Shown here one piece after another: positions 22,115-32,020 of a stretch of DNA of 64,000 nucleotides. The notes beneath the pieces are model-generated. The model searched no databases, was not told the DNA's origin, and was given only the letters and a program-made list of their open reading frames with translations. The first letter of the stretch is position 1, and the number at the start of each line of letters is the position of its first letter. The stretch is from Nelumbo lutea (taxonomy: Eukaryota; Streptophyta; Magnoliopsida; Proteales; Nelumbonaceae), in the NCBI GenBank assembly GCA_022828595.1, contig JAKGHH010000001.1, positions 210,565,848-210,629,847 on the forward strand, given 5' to 3'. Both the position numbers and the translations under genes were made by a program.

Positions 22115-22400
22115 TGTTGGAATAATGTTAGAATAACTTAGTTGCAGTTGTTAGGGCCTGTTTGTCTAATTAAAGTGTTTTTTTATTTCGTTTTTTATTT
22201 TTGTTATGTCTATTATTGTACTCAGGGGCACAAGGGTCTTTTCCCTTGTTATTTCTATCGCCCTATATATATTAAATAAACACTGGCGCCGCCAGTACTG
22301 TTGCATTGCAAACTCTCTCTTTTCTTTTCTCTTCTCTTCTCTTCTCTTCTCTTCTCTTCTCTCCTCTTCCACCTATCTCTGGCCGGCTACACTGTCAAGA
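22115..22400 (+). repeat. Copia-2 3' LTR
   Basis: 286 bp, TGTTGGAATAATGTTAG to CACTGTCAAGA. It contains CCTATATATATTAAAT and (TTCTC)n at about 22330-22365. GTTAT follows at 22401-22405. Confidence 0.93.
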
Positions 22401-22532
22401 GTTATAAAATGCTAATTTTAAATATTATTTCTTTTAATTTTTAGTTGGAATTGTTAATCATATACATGTATTGATTGTTTTAATGAACACAAAAGTTAAT
22501 AAAATCTATTTTATTTCATTAAATAACATAAA

Positions 22533-22632
22533 AGGCGAGATGGCTTAGTGGCTTAAAGTAGTGTTAAGAGATTTGGCGCTATCATTAATTGATCTGGGTT
22601 CAAGTCACAATATAAGCATTAAGAAGCTTTTT
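22533..22632 (+). mobile_element. tRNA-derived SINE-like element
   Basis: TGGCTTAGTGG at 22541-22551 fits the RNA polymerase III A box and GGTTCAAGTC at 22597-22606 fits the B box, 56 bases apart. The start, G-C-G-A-GATGGCTTAGTGG, resembles the D-arm of a long-variable-arm tRNA (Leu/Ser class). The body cannot fold as a good tRNA, and a T-run at 22628-22635 follows. It is therefore read as a SINE head or a decayed tRNA gene. No target duplication found. Confidence 0.5.
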
Positions 22633-22639
22633 TTTAGTA

Positions 22640-22830
22640 GAAAACGTTTGGTCGGGTGGTTTAATAGGTGGGACGGGTCGGAACAGGTTTAACGGGTTTG
22701 GGACGGGACGGGTTTGGGAAATTGAGAGGAAATTTTAAATGGGTTTGGGACGGGTTTGGAGTCAGGGATACATAGGTGGGTTTGGGAATGGGGTACCCTA
22801 CCCGTTGCCATTCCTACCCCAATTCAGTCT
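22640..22830. repeat. GGGACGGGTTTGGG-rich repeat, possible hAT-type non-autonomous element
   Basis: Repeated GGGACGGG and GGGTTTGGG words. The right end, reverse-complemented, reads TAGGAATGGCAACGGG then TAGGGTACCCC, like the left ends of many plant hAT-family miniature elements. Similar GGGT-rich text occurs near 16450-16610 and 25775-25940. No matching terminal repeat or 8-bp duplication could be established. Confidence 0.3.
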
Positions 22831-22979
22831 TCACAGTTCTAAAGTTTACCATATTTGACCATGTATCCAGAATGGCTCTTTTTCATCAAAAGGAAACATA
22901 GAAACTCGGGAGATTACTTGGAGTTCCCTCGTAATAGCCTTTGTAATCACATTCCAATTAGATACCTTCTTCCCAGCCT

Positions 22980-23440
22980 TTAAAATCAATCATCTTTCCC
23001 AATCTCCTTTATTATTTTCAAATACCAGCCTTTGTACCTTGGGCTAGCAACCGAAAGGTGTTGCTGGACTTCCTCTAGCACACAGTTCTCAAGCGCTCCT
23101 TCAATCCAAAGGCTCTCAAAAGAATTCTCAAAGGGTTCTCCTTGATTGGCAATGAGGATTCTGCAACTAGCCAGTTCACCTTCTTTAAGCCACAGTAAGT
23201 CTTGTATCTTCTGTGCCATCAATCTCCATCCCCAACCTTCTTTTTCCTTCTAGAAGACAGATAAGTTGCATTTATTGCTTACAAAAAATCCTGGAACCTC
23301 CAAGAACCACCCTTTCTGGTTGTATTTTAGAATCACTTGATACCTTCTTGAAAGTTTCAGTGTGCTTTCCACCTGTCATTCTTAATAGCGAGCAAAGCCC
23401 CATCAATGAATCCTTTCAGCCATTATACTGCTTCTCCTAT
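22980..23440 (-). pseudogene. LINE ORF1 N-terminal relic
   Basis: On the minus strand the text around 23340-23180 reads KGWFLEV, then a gap, then KEGWGWRLMAQKIQDLL with a stop inside. This matches the pattern of the first domain of plant LINE ORF1 proteins (G-x-F-I-E-V, P-E-G, G-W, L-R-K-L). A 78-codon open piece continues to 22986. It is short, broken and isolated. The LINE ORF2 piece to its right is a separate fragment because the order is reversed. Confidence 0.45.
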
Positions 23441-23479
23441 TAGGTAAATAGTGGCTTCCTCTCTCTCCAGATCATCCTC

Positions 23480-23990
23480 GGTACATTCTCTTTTAGCACA
23501 GACCAGCAGTTCATGTAAAAAGAGAATGAAGAATGATACCTTCAATGGAACATGGGCATTATAAATGATCCGCCATGGAAAAGCATCCTCTCATGAAACA
23601 AGCATGGAATCATAGAATGATGAATAAGCTTCTCTTATCAATCTTCCACACCCTTGCATCCTCCTCTTCCATCTGAATATGCATATTATTGATCCTACTC
23701 AGCAATGATATTAATGCATCTACTTCCCAATCATTAACATTCCTTCTCAATCTTGCATATCACCTGGTGAGCTAGCACATCATAACGGTCTTTCATTGTG
23801 TCATAATTGTTTGTTGCAAGTTGAAACAGCTTTGGAAAGTAATGAGATAGAGGATTTCCCCCACACAAGGAATCCAACCAAAGGTGAATGTATACTCCTT
23901 CACCATGCCTATATGCAATATGCTGAAGAAATTCCTCTTGGATTTCCAAACACTGCAACCAGACAAAGGAATGTTATCACCTAAATCCTA
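23480..23990 (-). pseudogene. LINE ORF2 fragment (zinc-binding segment upstream part)
   Basis: Minus-strand pieces read RHGEGVYIHLWLDSLCGG, FPKLFQLATN (23734-23900) and then RLRRNVNDWEVDALISLL near 23660-23740. These correspond to the I-x-F-W-x-D-x-W and R-R-x-x-x-D-W-E blocks between RT and the zinc-binding end of plant LINE ORF2. Frames change several times, and no RT or RNase H is attached. Confidence 0.6.
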
Positions 23991-24439
23991 CCCAAAGTGA
24001 GAAAACCTATATTCGTTGCCAATAACTCTCCTCCTCAGTTTGTCCTTCTGATACAGATACTTTGCTTCCACCAACACATGCACATGGTGGTTGCAAATTG
24101 TGGGCTTGATTTGCTACAGCCACATATTCCAATAACAAAAACATTAACTTAATCAGTTACAGGAGTCTTGAGTCTAGAAAGTAGTTAGCCAGGGGTTTGA
24201 CTGTGCATGTTGAAGCTTCACAAGTTATTAGGAGCTAATTAATAAGAATTTGTTTTACTTGATTCTAGGAGATTAAGCTAGCTAACTCATGTATTTAGAA
24301 TTGTTATTAAAAGTGAACAAACACATTGATCTTCTCTTTATTTTCTACTTTCAGTGCTATCTCCCGCTACGAGATAACCATCTTCATTTCCTCTATAGCA
24401 ATGTCAATCCAGCTGAACTCCATAGTTAAAGGGAAGAAG
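23991..24439. other. No gene recognised
   Basis: AT-rich sequence. A T/C-rich stretch at about 24320-24410 precedes the gypsy relic and could be the remains of its LTR, but no LTR pair, TG/CA ends or primer-binding site can be shown. Confidence 0.3.
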
Positions 24440-25735
24440 TCTTAGTCCCATTTGATACCTATTAAGATGGTAAAAGAGCAACTTGATCTGGGAATGGCAG
24501 AGGAAACTAGTGCAGCATAGTTGGACAAAGATATTAATGCATTACAGTCATCCCAGTTAGATCTGCAAGACACCTCATGGCAACATGAGGAAATGTTAGA
24601 AAGAATCCTCAAGCAGATTGAGGGTTTACAAGTGAGCTTTAGTGACCAGAATCGATAAACTAGTTGAATCTAACCATGATTTTGGCCAATACATTGGAAT
24701 CCAAACATGCACTATGGAGCTAAACTTTCCCTTTTTTATGGGAAGAATCCCACCAGCTGGATATTCAAGGCCATAGTTTCAAGGCACCAAGGTGAGGCTA
24801 CATGACAAGGGGGGAAACTTATTGCCTAGGAGTCACCTAGGCAACGGACTTTTTTTATAAAAATCATGAATCCTTGGGTAATTCCCTAGGTTCCTCAGCA
24901 ACTAGCAACCATCTTTCACTTGTAATTATCTATAATCTCCATTATACAAGTATAAACTTTGTAACATAAAAAATCAACATATTCATGAGAAGGGAAAAAA
25001 AGAAAAGAAATTTCAGAAAATATAGGGGCTCAGCCCCTATTTTTGTCCTAGGAAAAGAAGAAAATAAAGGGTGGAAGAGGAAAAAGAAGAAAGTTTTACA
25101 TTCTTCCTCACTTGACAATTCAGGTTTTGAAACTTTGGAGAGTTGAAGTGATGGTGGCCAATGATGAAAGATTAACAGGCAGCAAATGACAAGGAGGTCA
25201 TCATACAGACACAAGAGGTTTCCATTCAAGCAGACTCATTCCTACTCTCATTTAGAGGAAGCAATGCAGTTATGGGGGTTCAGAAGCCCAGTGGTCCCAA
25301 ACACTAGAACCAATAATCTAGGATTTTGCCACTTAATCACTACATTTCAAGGAGGCCAACAACCGGCATGTGTTGAAAGGCATATCAGCAATGGAACGGG
25401 AAGTGGTGGGCCTGCAACAGATTACTAGGGCCCAGGATTTGAGAAGTTCGGGCAAAGTGTGCATCCAAACTATTCAACATAGAAGTGATGGATAAAGTGA
25501 AATTGCAAGACCCAAAGATTCAGCTATTCCTTGAACAGTTCGAGGATGGATTCTAGGAACCTGTGGAGCTACCTCCACCAAGGTCATAAGATCATCACAT
25601 GCCCTTGGAGGAAGAGGCCGAGCCAATAAGCATGAACCATACATGAACCCCTATTTCCAAAAAAAAAGTGAAATTGAAAAGATTATTAAAGAATTGTTCA
25701 CAGGTAGGATAACTTAGTCAAGTATAAATGCATCC
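24440..25735 (+). pseudogene. Ty3/gypsy retrotransposon relic (gag and start of RT)
   Basis: Gag-like text occurs around 24510-24760: a helix with LQDTSWQHEEMLERIL and then KLSLFYGKNPTSWIFKA. The latter fits the F-x-G-x-N-P-x-x-W-I-x-x-A motif of plant gypsy gag. At 25500-25690 the N-terminal edge of RT appears: ELPPPRS, then D-H-H-M-P-L-E-E, and EIEKIIKELFTGRI, matching L-P-P-x-R-x-H-D-H-x-I-x-L and E-I-E-K-I-V-x-E-L-L. Many stops interrupt it. Between them, about 24780-25230 is unrelated (CACCTAGGCAACGG-type repeat), probably a later insertion. LTRs, protease and most of pol are missing. Confidence 0.6.
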
Positions 25736-25774
25736 GATTATCAAGTTTAATTAGTATAGAAACATGGTGGTGCA

Positions 25775-25940
25775 ACTCAGGCATGTTGGGTCAGGTTGAG
25801 GATCAACCCAAACCCACCCAAAGACTCAAAACTTGGGCTTGAACCTAGCCCAACCCTAGGTCAAGCTGGAGTTTACCTAACAGGCCCCCCCGCTGAGCCT
25901 AACCCAACAAAACTTGGGCTCAGGCAGGTTGAACGAGTTT
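25775..25940. repeat. CCCAA/TTGGG-rich repeat
   Basis: Alternating GGGTCAGGTTG, AACCCAAACCCACCC and TTGGGCTCAGGCAGGTTG words form an internally self-complementary stretch. The composition resembles non-autonomous hAT-like elements of plants. The ends are undefined. Confidence 0.3.
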
Positions 25941-26094
25941 GAAGGTATTTTTGAATATTTTTTTACAAACATTTTTATTAGGTTTTCTGGCTAAATTTAG
26001 TAGTAGAATGGATTGAAAGTATGGATAAACGCCATTGATAAATGCATATATAAATATAGTATACATGCATATGTATATAAGGCCATTACCCAAC

Positions 26095-26960
26095 ATAGGG
26101 TGTTGAGCCCAAGGTAACCTTTCATTAGAACAATGCCCAGAACAAATTTTCTCTCACAGTCCCTTGTTTGGTTAAGGTATCAGCTAGTCCATTATCTGAC
26201 CTTCTTGTCCACTTGAAACAAGCACCGATCTCCCTTGTTATGCTAAGGATTTCCCTTATCAACTTTCTCTGTGTCCTGGCTCCCAAACAACCTGACTGCA
26301 ACCATTCAATTTGCAATTCAGTCTCCTTTATCTCAATTTGGTGTAACTATCCATGCTGCATAGTGGGCTTTCCCATTTCCACACTCCACTTATTCCTCTA
26401 AAAATGCGCCCACAATGCCAAGTCCCTTCACTATTTTTCCTTATCCACCCCACTATATTTTTAGAATCTCTTTCCACTTCTATGTTACTCAAGTCTTTTA
26501 CTCAGTTGTAATCCTTGTAGAACAACCATCATCTCACAGCTATTGTGGAGTCCCCATGGCCTATGGGACCTGAAAAAAGTGTCGTCACAGCTCCACTGTT
26601 GTCTCTGATCACCCCACCAATGCCCAATATACCTGGATTCCCCAAAAAGCATTCATCACCAGCCTCTAGGATTACTTATAAAAACATCCATAATCCTCAT
26701 AAAATCAACCTTGATCATGTGTAAACACTTTTTAAAGAAAGACATAGGGAATCCATCCACCCCAAGGACTTGAACCATTTAAACCTTGCAAGTCCCACTA
26801 TCCCTCCTCCATGAAGCCCCTCTCTGATCAATCATACTTCATTGTGATTTGATTGAATTATAACCCATCCAGCCAAGCTCTAGAGTATCCCTCATTTGAG
26901 AATAGGTATTTATAGTAATTAACAGTGGCTTGACTCACCTCATTGTCACCTTCAAATATC
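26095..26960 (-). pseudogene. LINE ORF2 relic with RT-to-RNase H internal deletion
   Basis: On the minus strand, 26960-26640 carries the start of the RT region (W-L-D-G-L, then a degraded KGLNG..P-G-G..F pattern and DFMRIMDVF). It passes directly into RNase H: a G-N-P-G-x-x-G-I-G-G pattern near 26630, FSGPIGHGDS-like text, and SDNGLADTLTKQG at 26125-26200. RNase H ends FWALF, as in LINE-A (FWAHF) and LINE-B (FWAKL). The core RT and the zinc-binding segment are missing. The pieces lie in several frames. Confidence 0.6.
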
Positions 26961-27205
26961 ACGGTCCCTTGAGATGAAAAAATATTAAAATTTTCAAAAT
27001 TAAAAATGCATGTATTCAAATTAAAATTACAAAATTTATATCATTCACAACATTTGATATTAGTTAACACTAAAATAGCAAGACACCTAAGTTCTTGAAA
27101 ATCTAGAGTTTCTCAAGTCACTGGATGAGTCCAGACTCCAGACCCCATTAAAAAAACATAAAAAAGGCAAAATGTTCCGACTTGTAGAAGGATTGAAATC
27201 ATTAC

Positions 27206-27406
27206 CTCATTCTCTAGGAGTTCAATTTTGGCAACAGCTTTTTCGTGCTCCTCTTCAAGTTCTCCTAATATTGATTCCACAACTGCACTATCCCTAATAG
27301 CTAGCTGCAACTGTTCTTCAAGTTCTTTCTTATCCCACATAAGACTCTCCAGCTGGATTTGCATCTCATTTAGATGAGATCTTAGCTGCATATGATCCAG
27401 AAGAAT
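27206..27406 (-). CDS. Candidate host-gene exon encoding a coiled coil
   Basis: 67 codons on the minus strand, phase 0 at both ends. It is preceded by ...TTTCTTATACAAG (acceptor AG at 27408-27407) and followed by GAG|GTAATG (donor GT at 27205-27204). The peptide is a continuous heptad-type coiled coil rich in Glu, Lys and Leu, with LRSHLNEMQIQLESL, WDKKELEEQLQLAI and ELEEEHEKAVAKIELLE. It has no stops and no resemblance to the surrounding transposons. It joins in frame to the exon at 53161-53418. From memory, uncharacterised plant proteins with a membrane segment followed by this kind of E-L-E-E-E-H-x-x-A-x-x-K-I-E-L-L-E coiled coil exist, but I could not verify the family. Confidence 0.6.
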
Positions 27407-27409
27407 CTT

Positions 27410-28325
27410 GTATAAGAAATATATCAGAAAAAATATGTAAGTTATCATGTGAAGAGTTCAGGTATTAGCAACACATCAAGATCAAGATAAAACACCTCCT
27501 CACCAGTTGAGGACACGGTAATCAGCCCATAACAAATGGAAATTCCAAAACAACACAAAAAAGAAGTTTAATAGTACAACAGATACATTCATAAGTACAA
27601 ATTGGTGCAGTAAATCTTGAAATCAATTATTCACATCTCATTTTATGGTCAGTTTACATCTCACTTTTCTGCATGTCACTATTACAACTTTACAAGGAAG
27701 TTAGAAGAAAACATCATGAGACTCTGAACAATTTTAAGAGCACATGCCAGAAACGAACATATTTGACAACAGCAAGATGAGTTAAAAATTTGATGGAGAG
27801 TATGGAGCCATTAAGAACGTCAAAATTTGAATCACATTGATGGTTTCAAGTGAACATGGAAAGTTAAGTGCTCTGTATATAGAACTGTCTAGTGCAGTAG
27901 TGTTAATTAACAAAGTCTAGTTGAAGTTTCTGAGGCATTGTTAATAAGACCGAAATGAAAAAAAAAAACAACTATTAGCATACTATATATATTTTGAGAT
28001 TTCTGGTTCTGCATCAAAAACCATCTCCAATTTTTCTCAGCCAATTATTTGGCCCAGCTAGAGGAATTCTACTCTACCACTCCATTTTTCCTAGGCTCCA
28101 CCTGTAAGATCACATTACATCAACTTTCCACCCAAATCCCCTTTGGCCTTCATCTTTCTACTTTTAGGGACTTAACTACCACCAAGCCATTTTCATTTAT
28201 GCATTCCTTGGTCTTCAATGCACTTGACCAAGCCATTAAGTCCCCACAACATGTCAGCTGTTTGGTCTAGCAATATCAGTTCCCACAAAGGCACTCATTT
28301 CTAAATTTGCTACAAAATTTGTACA
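27410..28325. other. Intron-like DNA, no gene recognised
   Basis: AT-rich with scattered T runs. If 27206-27406 is an exon of a minus-strand gene, this is the 3' end of its upstream intron. Nothing in 27410-28010 matches the transposons of the window. 28010-28325 may belong to the LINE relic on its right. Confidence 0.4.
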
Positions 28326-29273
28326 ATGAGAAACTGTACAAAATTTGCTACAAAAAGACCTCAAAAAAAAGGCCACTCTCAAAAAAGTACAATCATTTGT
28401 GTCCTCCTTAAAACCTGTGTGTATAGACAACCAGCTCCTAAGGAGCTCTATAGCCCTGTTAATGACCTCAGCTTCCAAGGAGGCTTTCTGTTCAAAGGTC
28501 CTGCTGCTCCTTTCAGCCCAAACTGCCCACAATATAGCCAAAGGAATGGAGGACCAGCATAATTTCCCCTTCTTTGTCATTCCAGCTATGTGCCAAGCCT
28601 CCAAACACAATCTAACTGAGGCTGGCATACACCAGCTTACCTTTAAGTTCTTTAGAAAATAGTTCCAAATCATGCTAAAAACTTGCAATGAAGAAACAGA
28701 TGATTAACTGATTCCATCTCCACACTGCACAGGCTGCAACTCAAGTCATTGCACATAAAACCTTTCTTCAGCAGCATCTCTTTTGTGAGGCATTTCTCTA
28801 AAGCTGCCACCAAAAAATAAAAATTTGATTATAGAGGGTGCCACTGTTCCCCAAATGGCCCGGCTAGAAAAAGGAACTTGATTTCCTTTTACTAAAAAAA
28901 CTGTAGAAGGATTTAACTGAGAACTCCCTTGATTTATTCCACTTACACACCCTTGAATCCTGACTTTGCAAATTCAGAGTCTGCTCTTGGAGCATAGCTA
29001 GGAGATTTCCTACTTTCTGAATCTCCCAATCATTAAAATCCCTTCTGAAAGAGGGGGTCCAGCATATGTTGTCTCCCCTCTGCACATAAGAATCAGCTAC
29101 TACTACCAGCACCTCTTTGTCAATTTCCAGATTAAACAGAGTTGGAAATAGCTCTTTGAGGGAGCTTTCCCCAGTCCAAGGGTCCAGCCAAAATTTGATC
29201 CTTCTACCATCTCCTATTTTGAACCTGATGCAGCATCTTAACTGAGAAGTATTTCTCCAGATTCCTTTAATCC
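28326..29273 (-). pseudogene. LINE ORF2 3' relic (zinc-binding segment)
   Basis: From 29273 downward on the minus strand: GDGRRIKFWLDPWTGE-type text near 29200, RRDFNDWEIQKVGNLLAML (28980-29050), FSVKSFYSFF near 28900, a Cys-x2-Cys zinc-binding patch near 28730, and AILWAVWAERSSRTFEQK near 28480-28530. These are the ordered blocks at the end of plant LINE ORF2. Frames shift at about 28860 and 28700. Copia-3 interrupts the relic at 29274, so the RT part has been lost or displaced. Confidence 0.7.
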
Positions 29274-29595
29274 TGTTGAGTGGGCCGATTTATGTTTAGT
29301 TTGTTTTCTTTTAAATTAAGAAGTTGTTGGGCCTTGGGCCCATTAGTTTTTATTTTTAAAAGAATTGTAAGTACTTAGTTTGAGTTGCCGCCCTACTAGG
29401 GGCATCTTTGTAATATCTCATATTTAAGTTAATTATAAATAGAATAAAAGGCTGGCGGCTAGGGTTATGAATCACTATCCTAGTTGACCTTCTTCTCCTT
29501 TTCTTCCCTTTCCTCTGTCTATTGCTGAAACCCCCAACTTTCTCCTCTTCCTTTCACAAGAAGCTTGGCCGAATCAGCACATAAGGCTTTCTACT
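29274..29595 (+). repeat. Copia-3 5' LTR (approximate)
   Basis: Starts TGTTGAGTGGGCC at 29274 and ends just before the primer-binding site at 29596. It contains a TATA-like AATTATAAATAG at about 29432-29445 and a CT-rich stretch. The right edge is approximate because no second LTR survives for comparison. Confidence 0.7.
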
Positions 29596-29842
29596 TGGTA
29601 TCAGAGCAGGTTGAAGGTTCTTGAAGATATTCACTCCTGCAGCCCTAGATCGGTCGACTGCATGGACATTTAAGAGGCTGATCGAAGCTCTCAGGTAAGC
29701 CCAATTTTTTAGGGTTCCTCTGGGTTTTTTGTAAGGGGCGATTCAAATTCCAGGACACCAAAGGAGTGTCGTTGGTTCCAGAAGGTATTCTGTTTGTTCT
29801 TGCTGCATTTTTTGGTTGTTTTCTGTACCTCTTTTGAGAAAC

Positions 29843-32020
29843 ATGGAGGAACACAAAGTTGAATATAAGCCCGAGAATGAAATGGGACCAGTGGGAGGAG
29901 GTACTGGAGACCCCTTCGGAAATGGGACCATTACTACAGTTAGGTTGGATGGTAAAAACTACTTGGAATGGCCCCAATCTGCAAAGATGGCCATTGGGGC
30001 TCGTGGAAAATTGGGGTATATTACTGGTGAAGAGGTAAAACCCGAAACTAGCAACTCCTGATGGGTACAGGAAAATTATATGGTAATGACATGGTTGTGT
30101 AATTCTATGTTGCCACATATAAGTACAATTTTTTTATGGGCAAACACTACTAAGGAGATATGGGATGGGGTTGTAGAAACCTATTCACAAAGGGAGAATG
30201 TTGCTAGGGCTTATCAACTGAGAAATCAAATTATTGTCACAAGGCAGGGAGATAGACCTGTTGTAACCTATTTTTCAGTCCTTAAGACCCTGTGGCAAGA
30301 GATCGACCATCTAGAGACCTTTGCTTGGGAAACCACCAAGGATGCAGCTACCTATCAAAGACATTTAGAGAAGTATAGGGTGTTTGAATTCCTTGTTGGC
30401 CTTAACCCTGAGTATGACATTGCACGACAACATCTTCTTTCTAGGGGCAGTGTCACTCTCTCCCAAGCATATGCCTTTGTGTCAGGAGAGGAGTGCAAGA
30501 GGGATGTAATGATGAAAAATCTCAGTTCTGATCAATCTGCTATGGTAAGTGCTGTGAAATCTAAACAGAATGGCAATGAAAACAAAAAGGAAGACAAAAG
30601 GGACTTGGTCTGTGACTACTATAAGAAGCCTAAGCATACAAGAGATACTTGTTGGAAGCTTCACCCACATCTTGTGCCGACCAGATTGAAGAATAAGAAA
30701 GGAAATGCGCACATGGCAGTTACTGGTGATACTCCGGCCCCCCTACTACAGCTGCTTTGGAGTCCGTTGCAGCTGCTGCAGTAAGGGCCAAGCTTGAGAG
30801 GTTTGGGTTACTTCTGAATCAGAGGGATACAGCTAGTTCCAGTTCAGCCGTAAGCGGACAACAAGGTACAGGTAGCACAGGTGGAGCTCACTCTACCTCC
30901 TTTGCCCACACAGGTAGTTCACATGTCACTACAAACTATGTTTCTGCTTCAGGTAAGGAGAGATCTCCTCGGATTATAGACTCTGGAGCCTCAGAGCATA
31001 TGACCCATTGCTCCACTATTTTCTCCTCTTATCAGCTCTGTTCTGGCAGAGATAAGGTCTCCACAGCTGATGGATCCCATGTTCCTATTGCTGGGAAGGG
31101 ATCTATCAAGATTAATGATTCTATTTGTTTACCCTCTGTCCTCCATGTTCCTAGATTGAGCACTAATTTGTTATCTGTTAGTAGTTTGACTAAGAATCTG
31201 AACTGCTCAGTAATTTTTTCTCCTGGACGTTGTATTTTGCAAGATCTGGATTCAAAGATGACGATTAGGAGTGGTCGTGAAGTGAATGGAATCTACCTCC
31301 TGGATGCTCCTCTTCACCAAAGCCATCATGTTTGCAGAGACAGTGAGTCAAAATCTGTGGGTCAGATTATGCTTTTGCACAACCATCTGGGTCATTTATC
31401 CTTTTCTTCTTTGAGTTGTTTGTTTCCAAAACTGTTTGAGTCTGTGAGTCTGTCAAGTTTGAAGTGTGAGGGTTGTGAACTTGGAAAGCATTGTAGACAC
31501 TCTTTTAAACCTAGTAATAAAAGATGTTCTTCTCCCTTTGATGTTATTCATTCGGATGTGTGGGGCCCTTATCATGTTCCCTCTATGGGAGGCTATCGCT
31601 ATTTTCTCCTGTTTGTGGATGATTTCTCTCGATATTCCTGGATTTACCTGATAAAATCACGCGATGAAGTACCATACTTGGTGAGGCAATTCCACCAGAT
31701 GGTACTAACACGGTTTGGGACGAGAAAAAAGATGTTCAGATCTGATAATGCTAGGGAATATTTTGAGAGACATCTTGCCTCATATCTGTTGGAGTATGGT
31801 GTTGTCCATCAAAGCAGTTGCTCCTATAGTCCACAGCAGAATGGTGTTGCAGAGAGGAAGAACATACACATCGTTGAGACGGCAAGAAGCATGATGATCA
31901 CAGCCACAGTTCCGGTTCATTTTTGGGGTGATGCAGTTCTCGCGGCAGTATATCTGATTAACAGGGTGCCCTCTTGTGTACTCAGATTCGGCACCCCATT
32001 CAGCCTTCTTTTTCCTCAAA
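29843..32020 (+). pseudogene. Copia-3 gag-protease-integrase, 3'-truncated
   Basis: Gag opens at 29843 (MEEHKVEYKPENEMG) with VRLDGKNYLEWPQSAK. A TGA at 30059-30061 interrupts it, and the same frame resumes to 30784. The zinc knuckle reads CDYYKKPKHTRDTCWKLH: the second Cys of C-x2-C is Tyr, so it probably could not bind zinc. A frameshift at about 30740-30780, near a run of seven C, leads into protease (IIDSGASEHMT) and integrase (HNHLGHLS, CEGCELGKHC, HSDVWGPY, FVDDFSRYSWIY, SDNAREYF, PQQNGVAERKN). The HHCC and DDE residues are visible. RT and RNase H are absent. Confidence 0.9.

Larger units (their letters stand above)
19261..22400 (+). mobile_element. Copia-2, 3' half
   Basis: Plus-strand piece starting within gag, continuing through protease, a deleted integrase, RT and RNase H to the 3' LTR (22115-22400) and GTTAT (22401-22405). 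It pairs with the inverted 5' half at 12955-16284 by LTR type, near-identity in the shared 1.6 kb, and target duplication. Confidence 0.9.
29274..32020 (+). mobile_element. Copia-3: 5' half of a third copia lineage
   Basis: LTR, primer-binding site (TGGTATCAGAGC, 29596-29607), leader, gag, protease and integrase in plus orientation. It stops at 32018-32022 in the integrase C-terminal region, where LINE-C begins in the opposite orientation. It inserted into the LINE relic ending at 29273. Confidence 0.85.

Noticed and set aside
22533..22606. Functional tRNA gene
   Set aside because: The boxes fit, but acceptor and anticodon stems cannot be paired convincingly, and no clear anticodon loop is seen.
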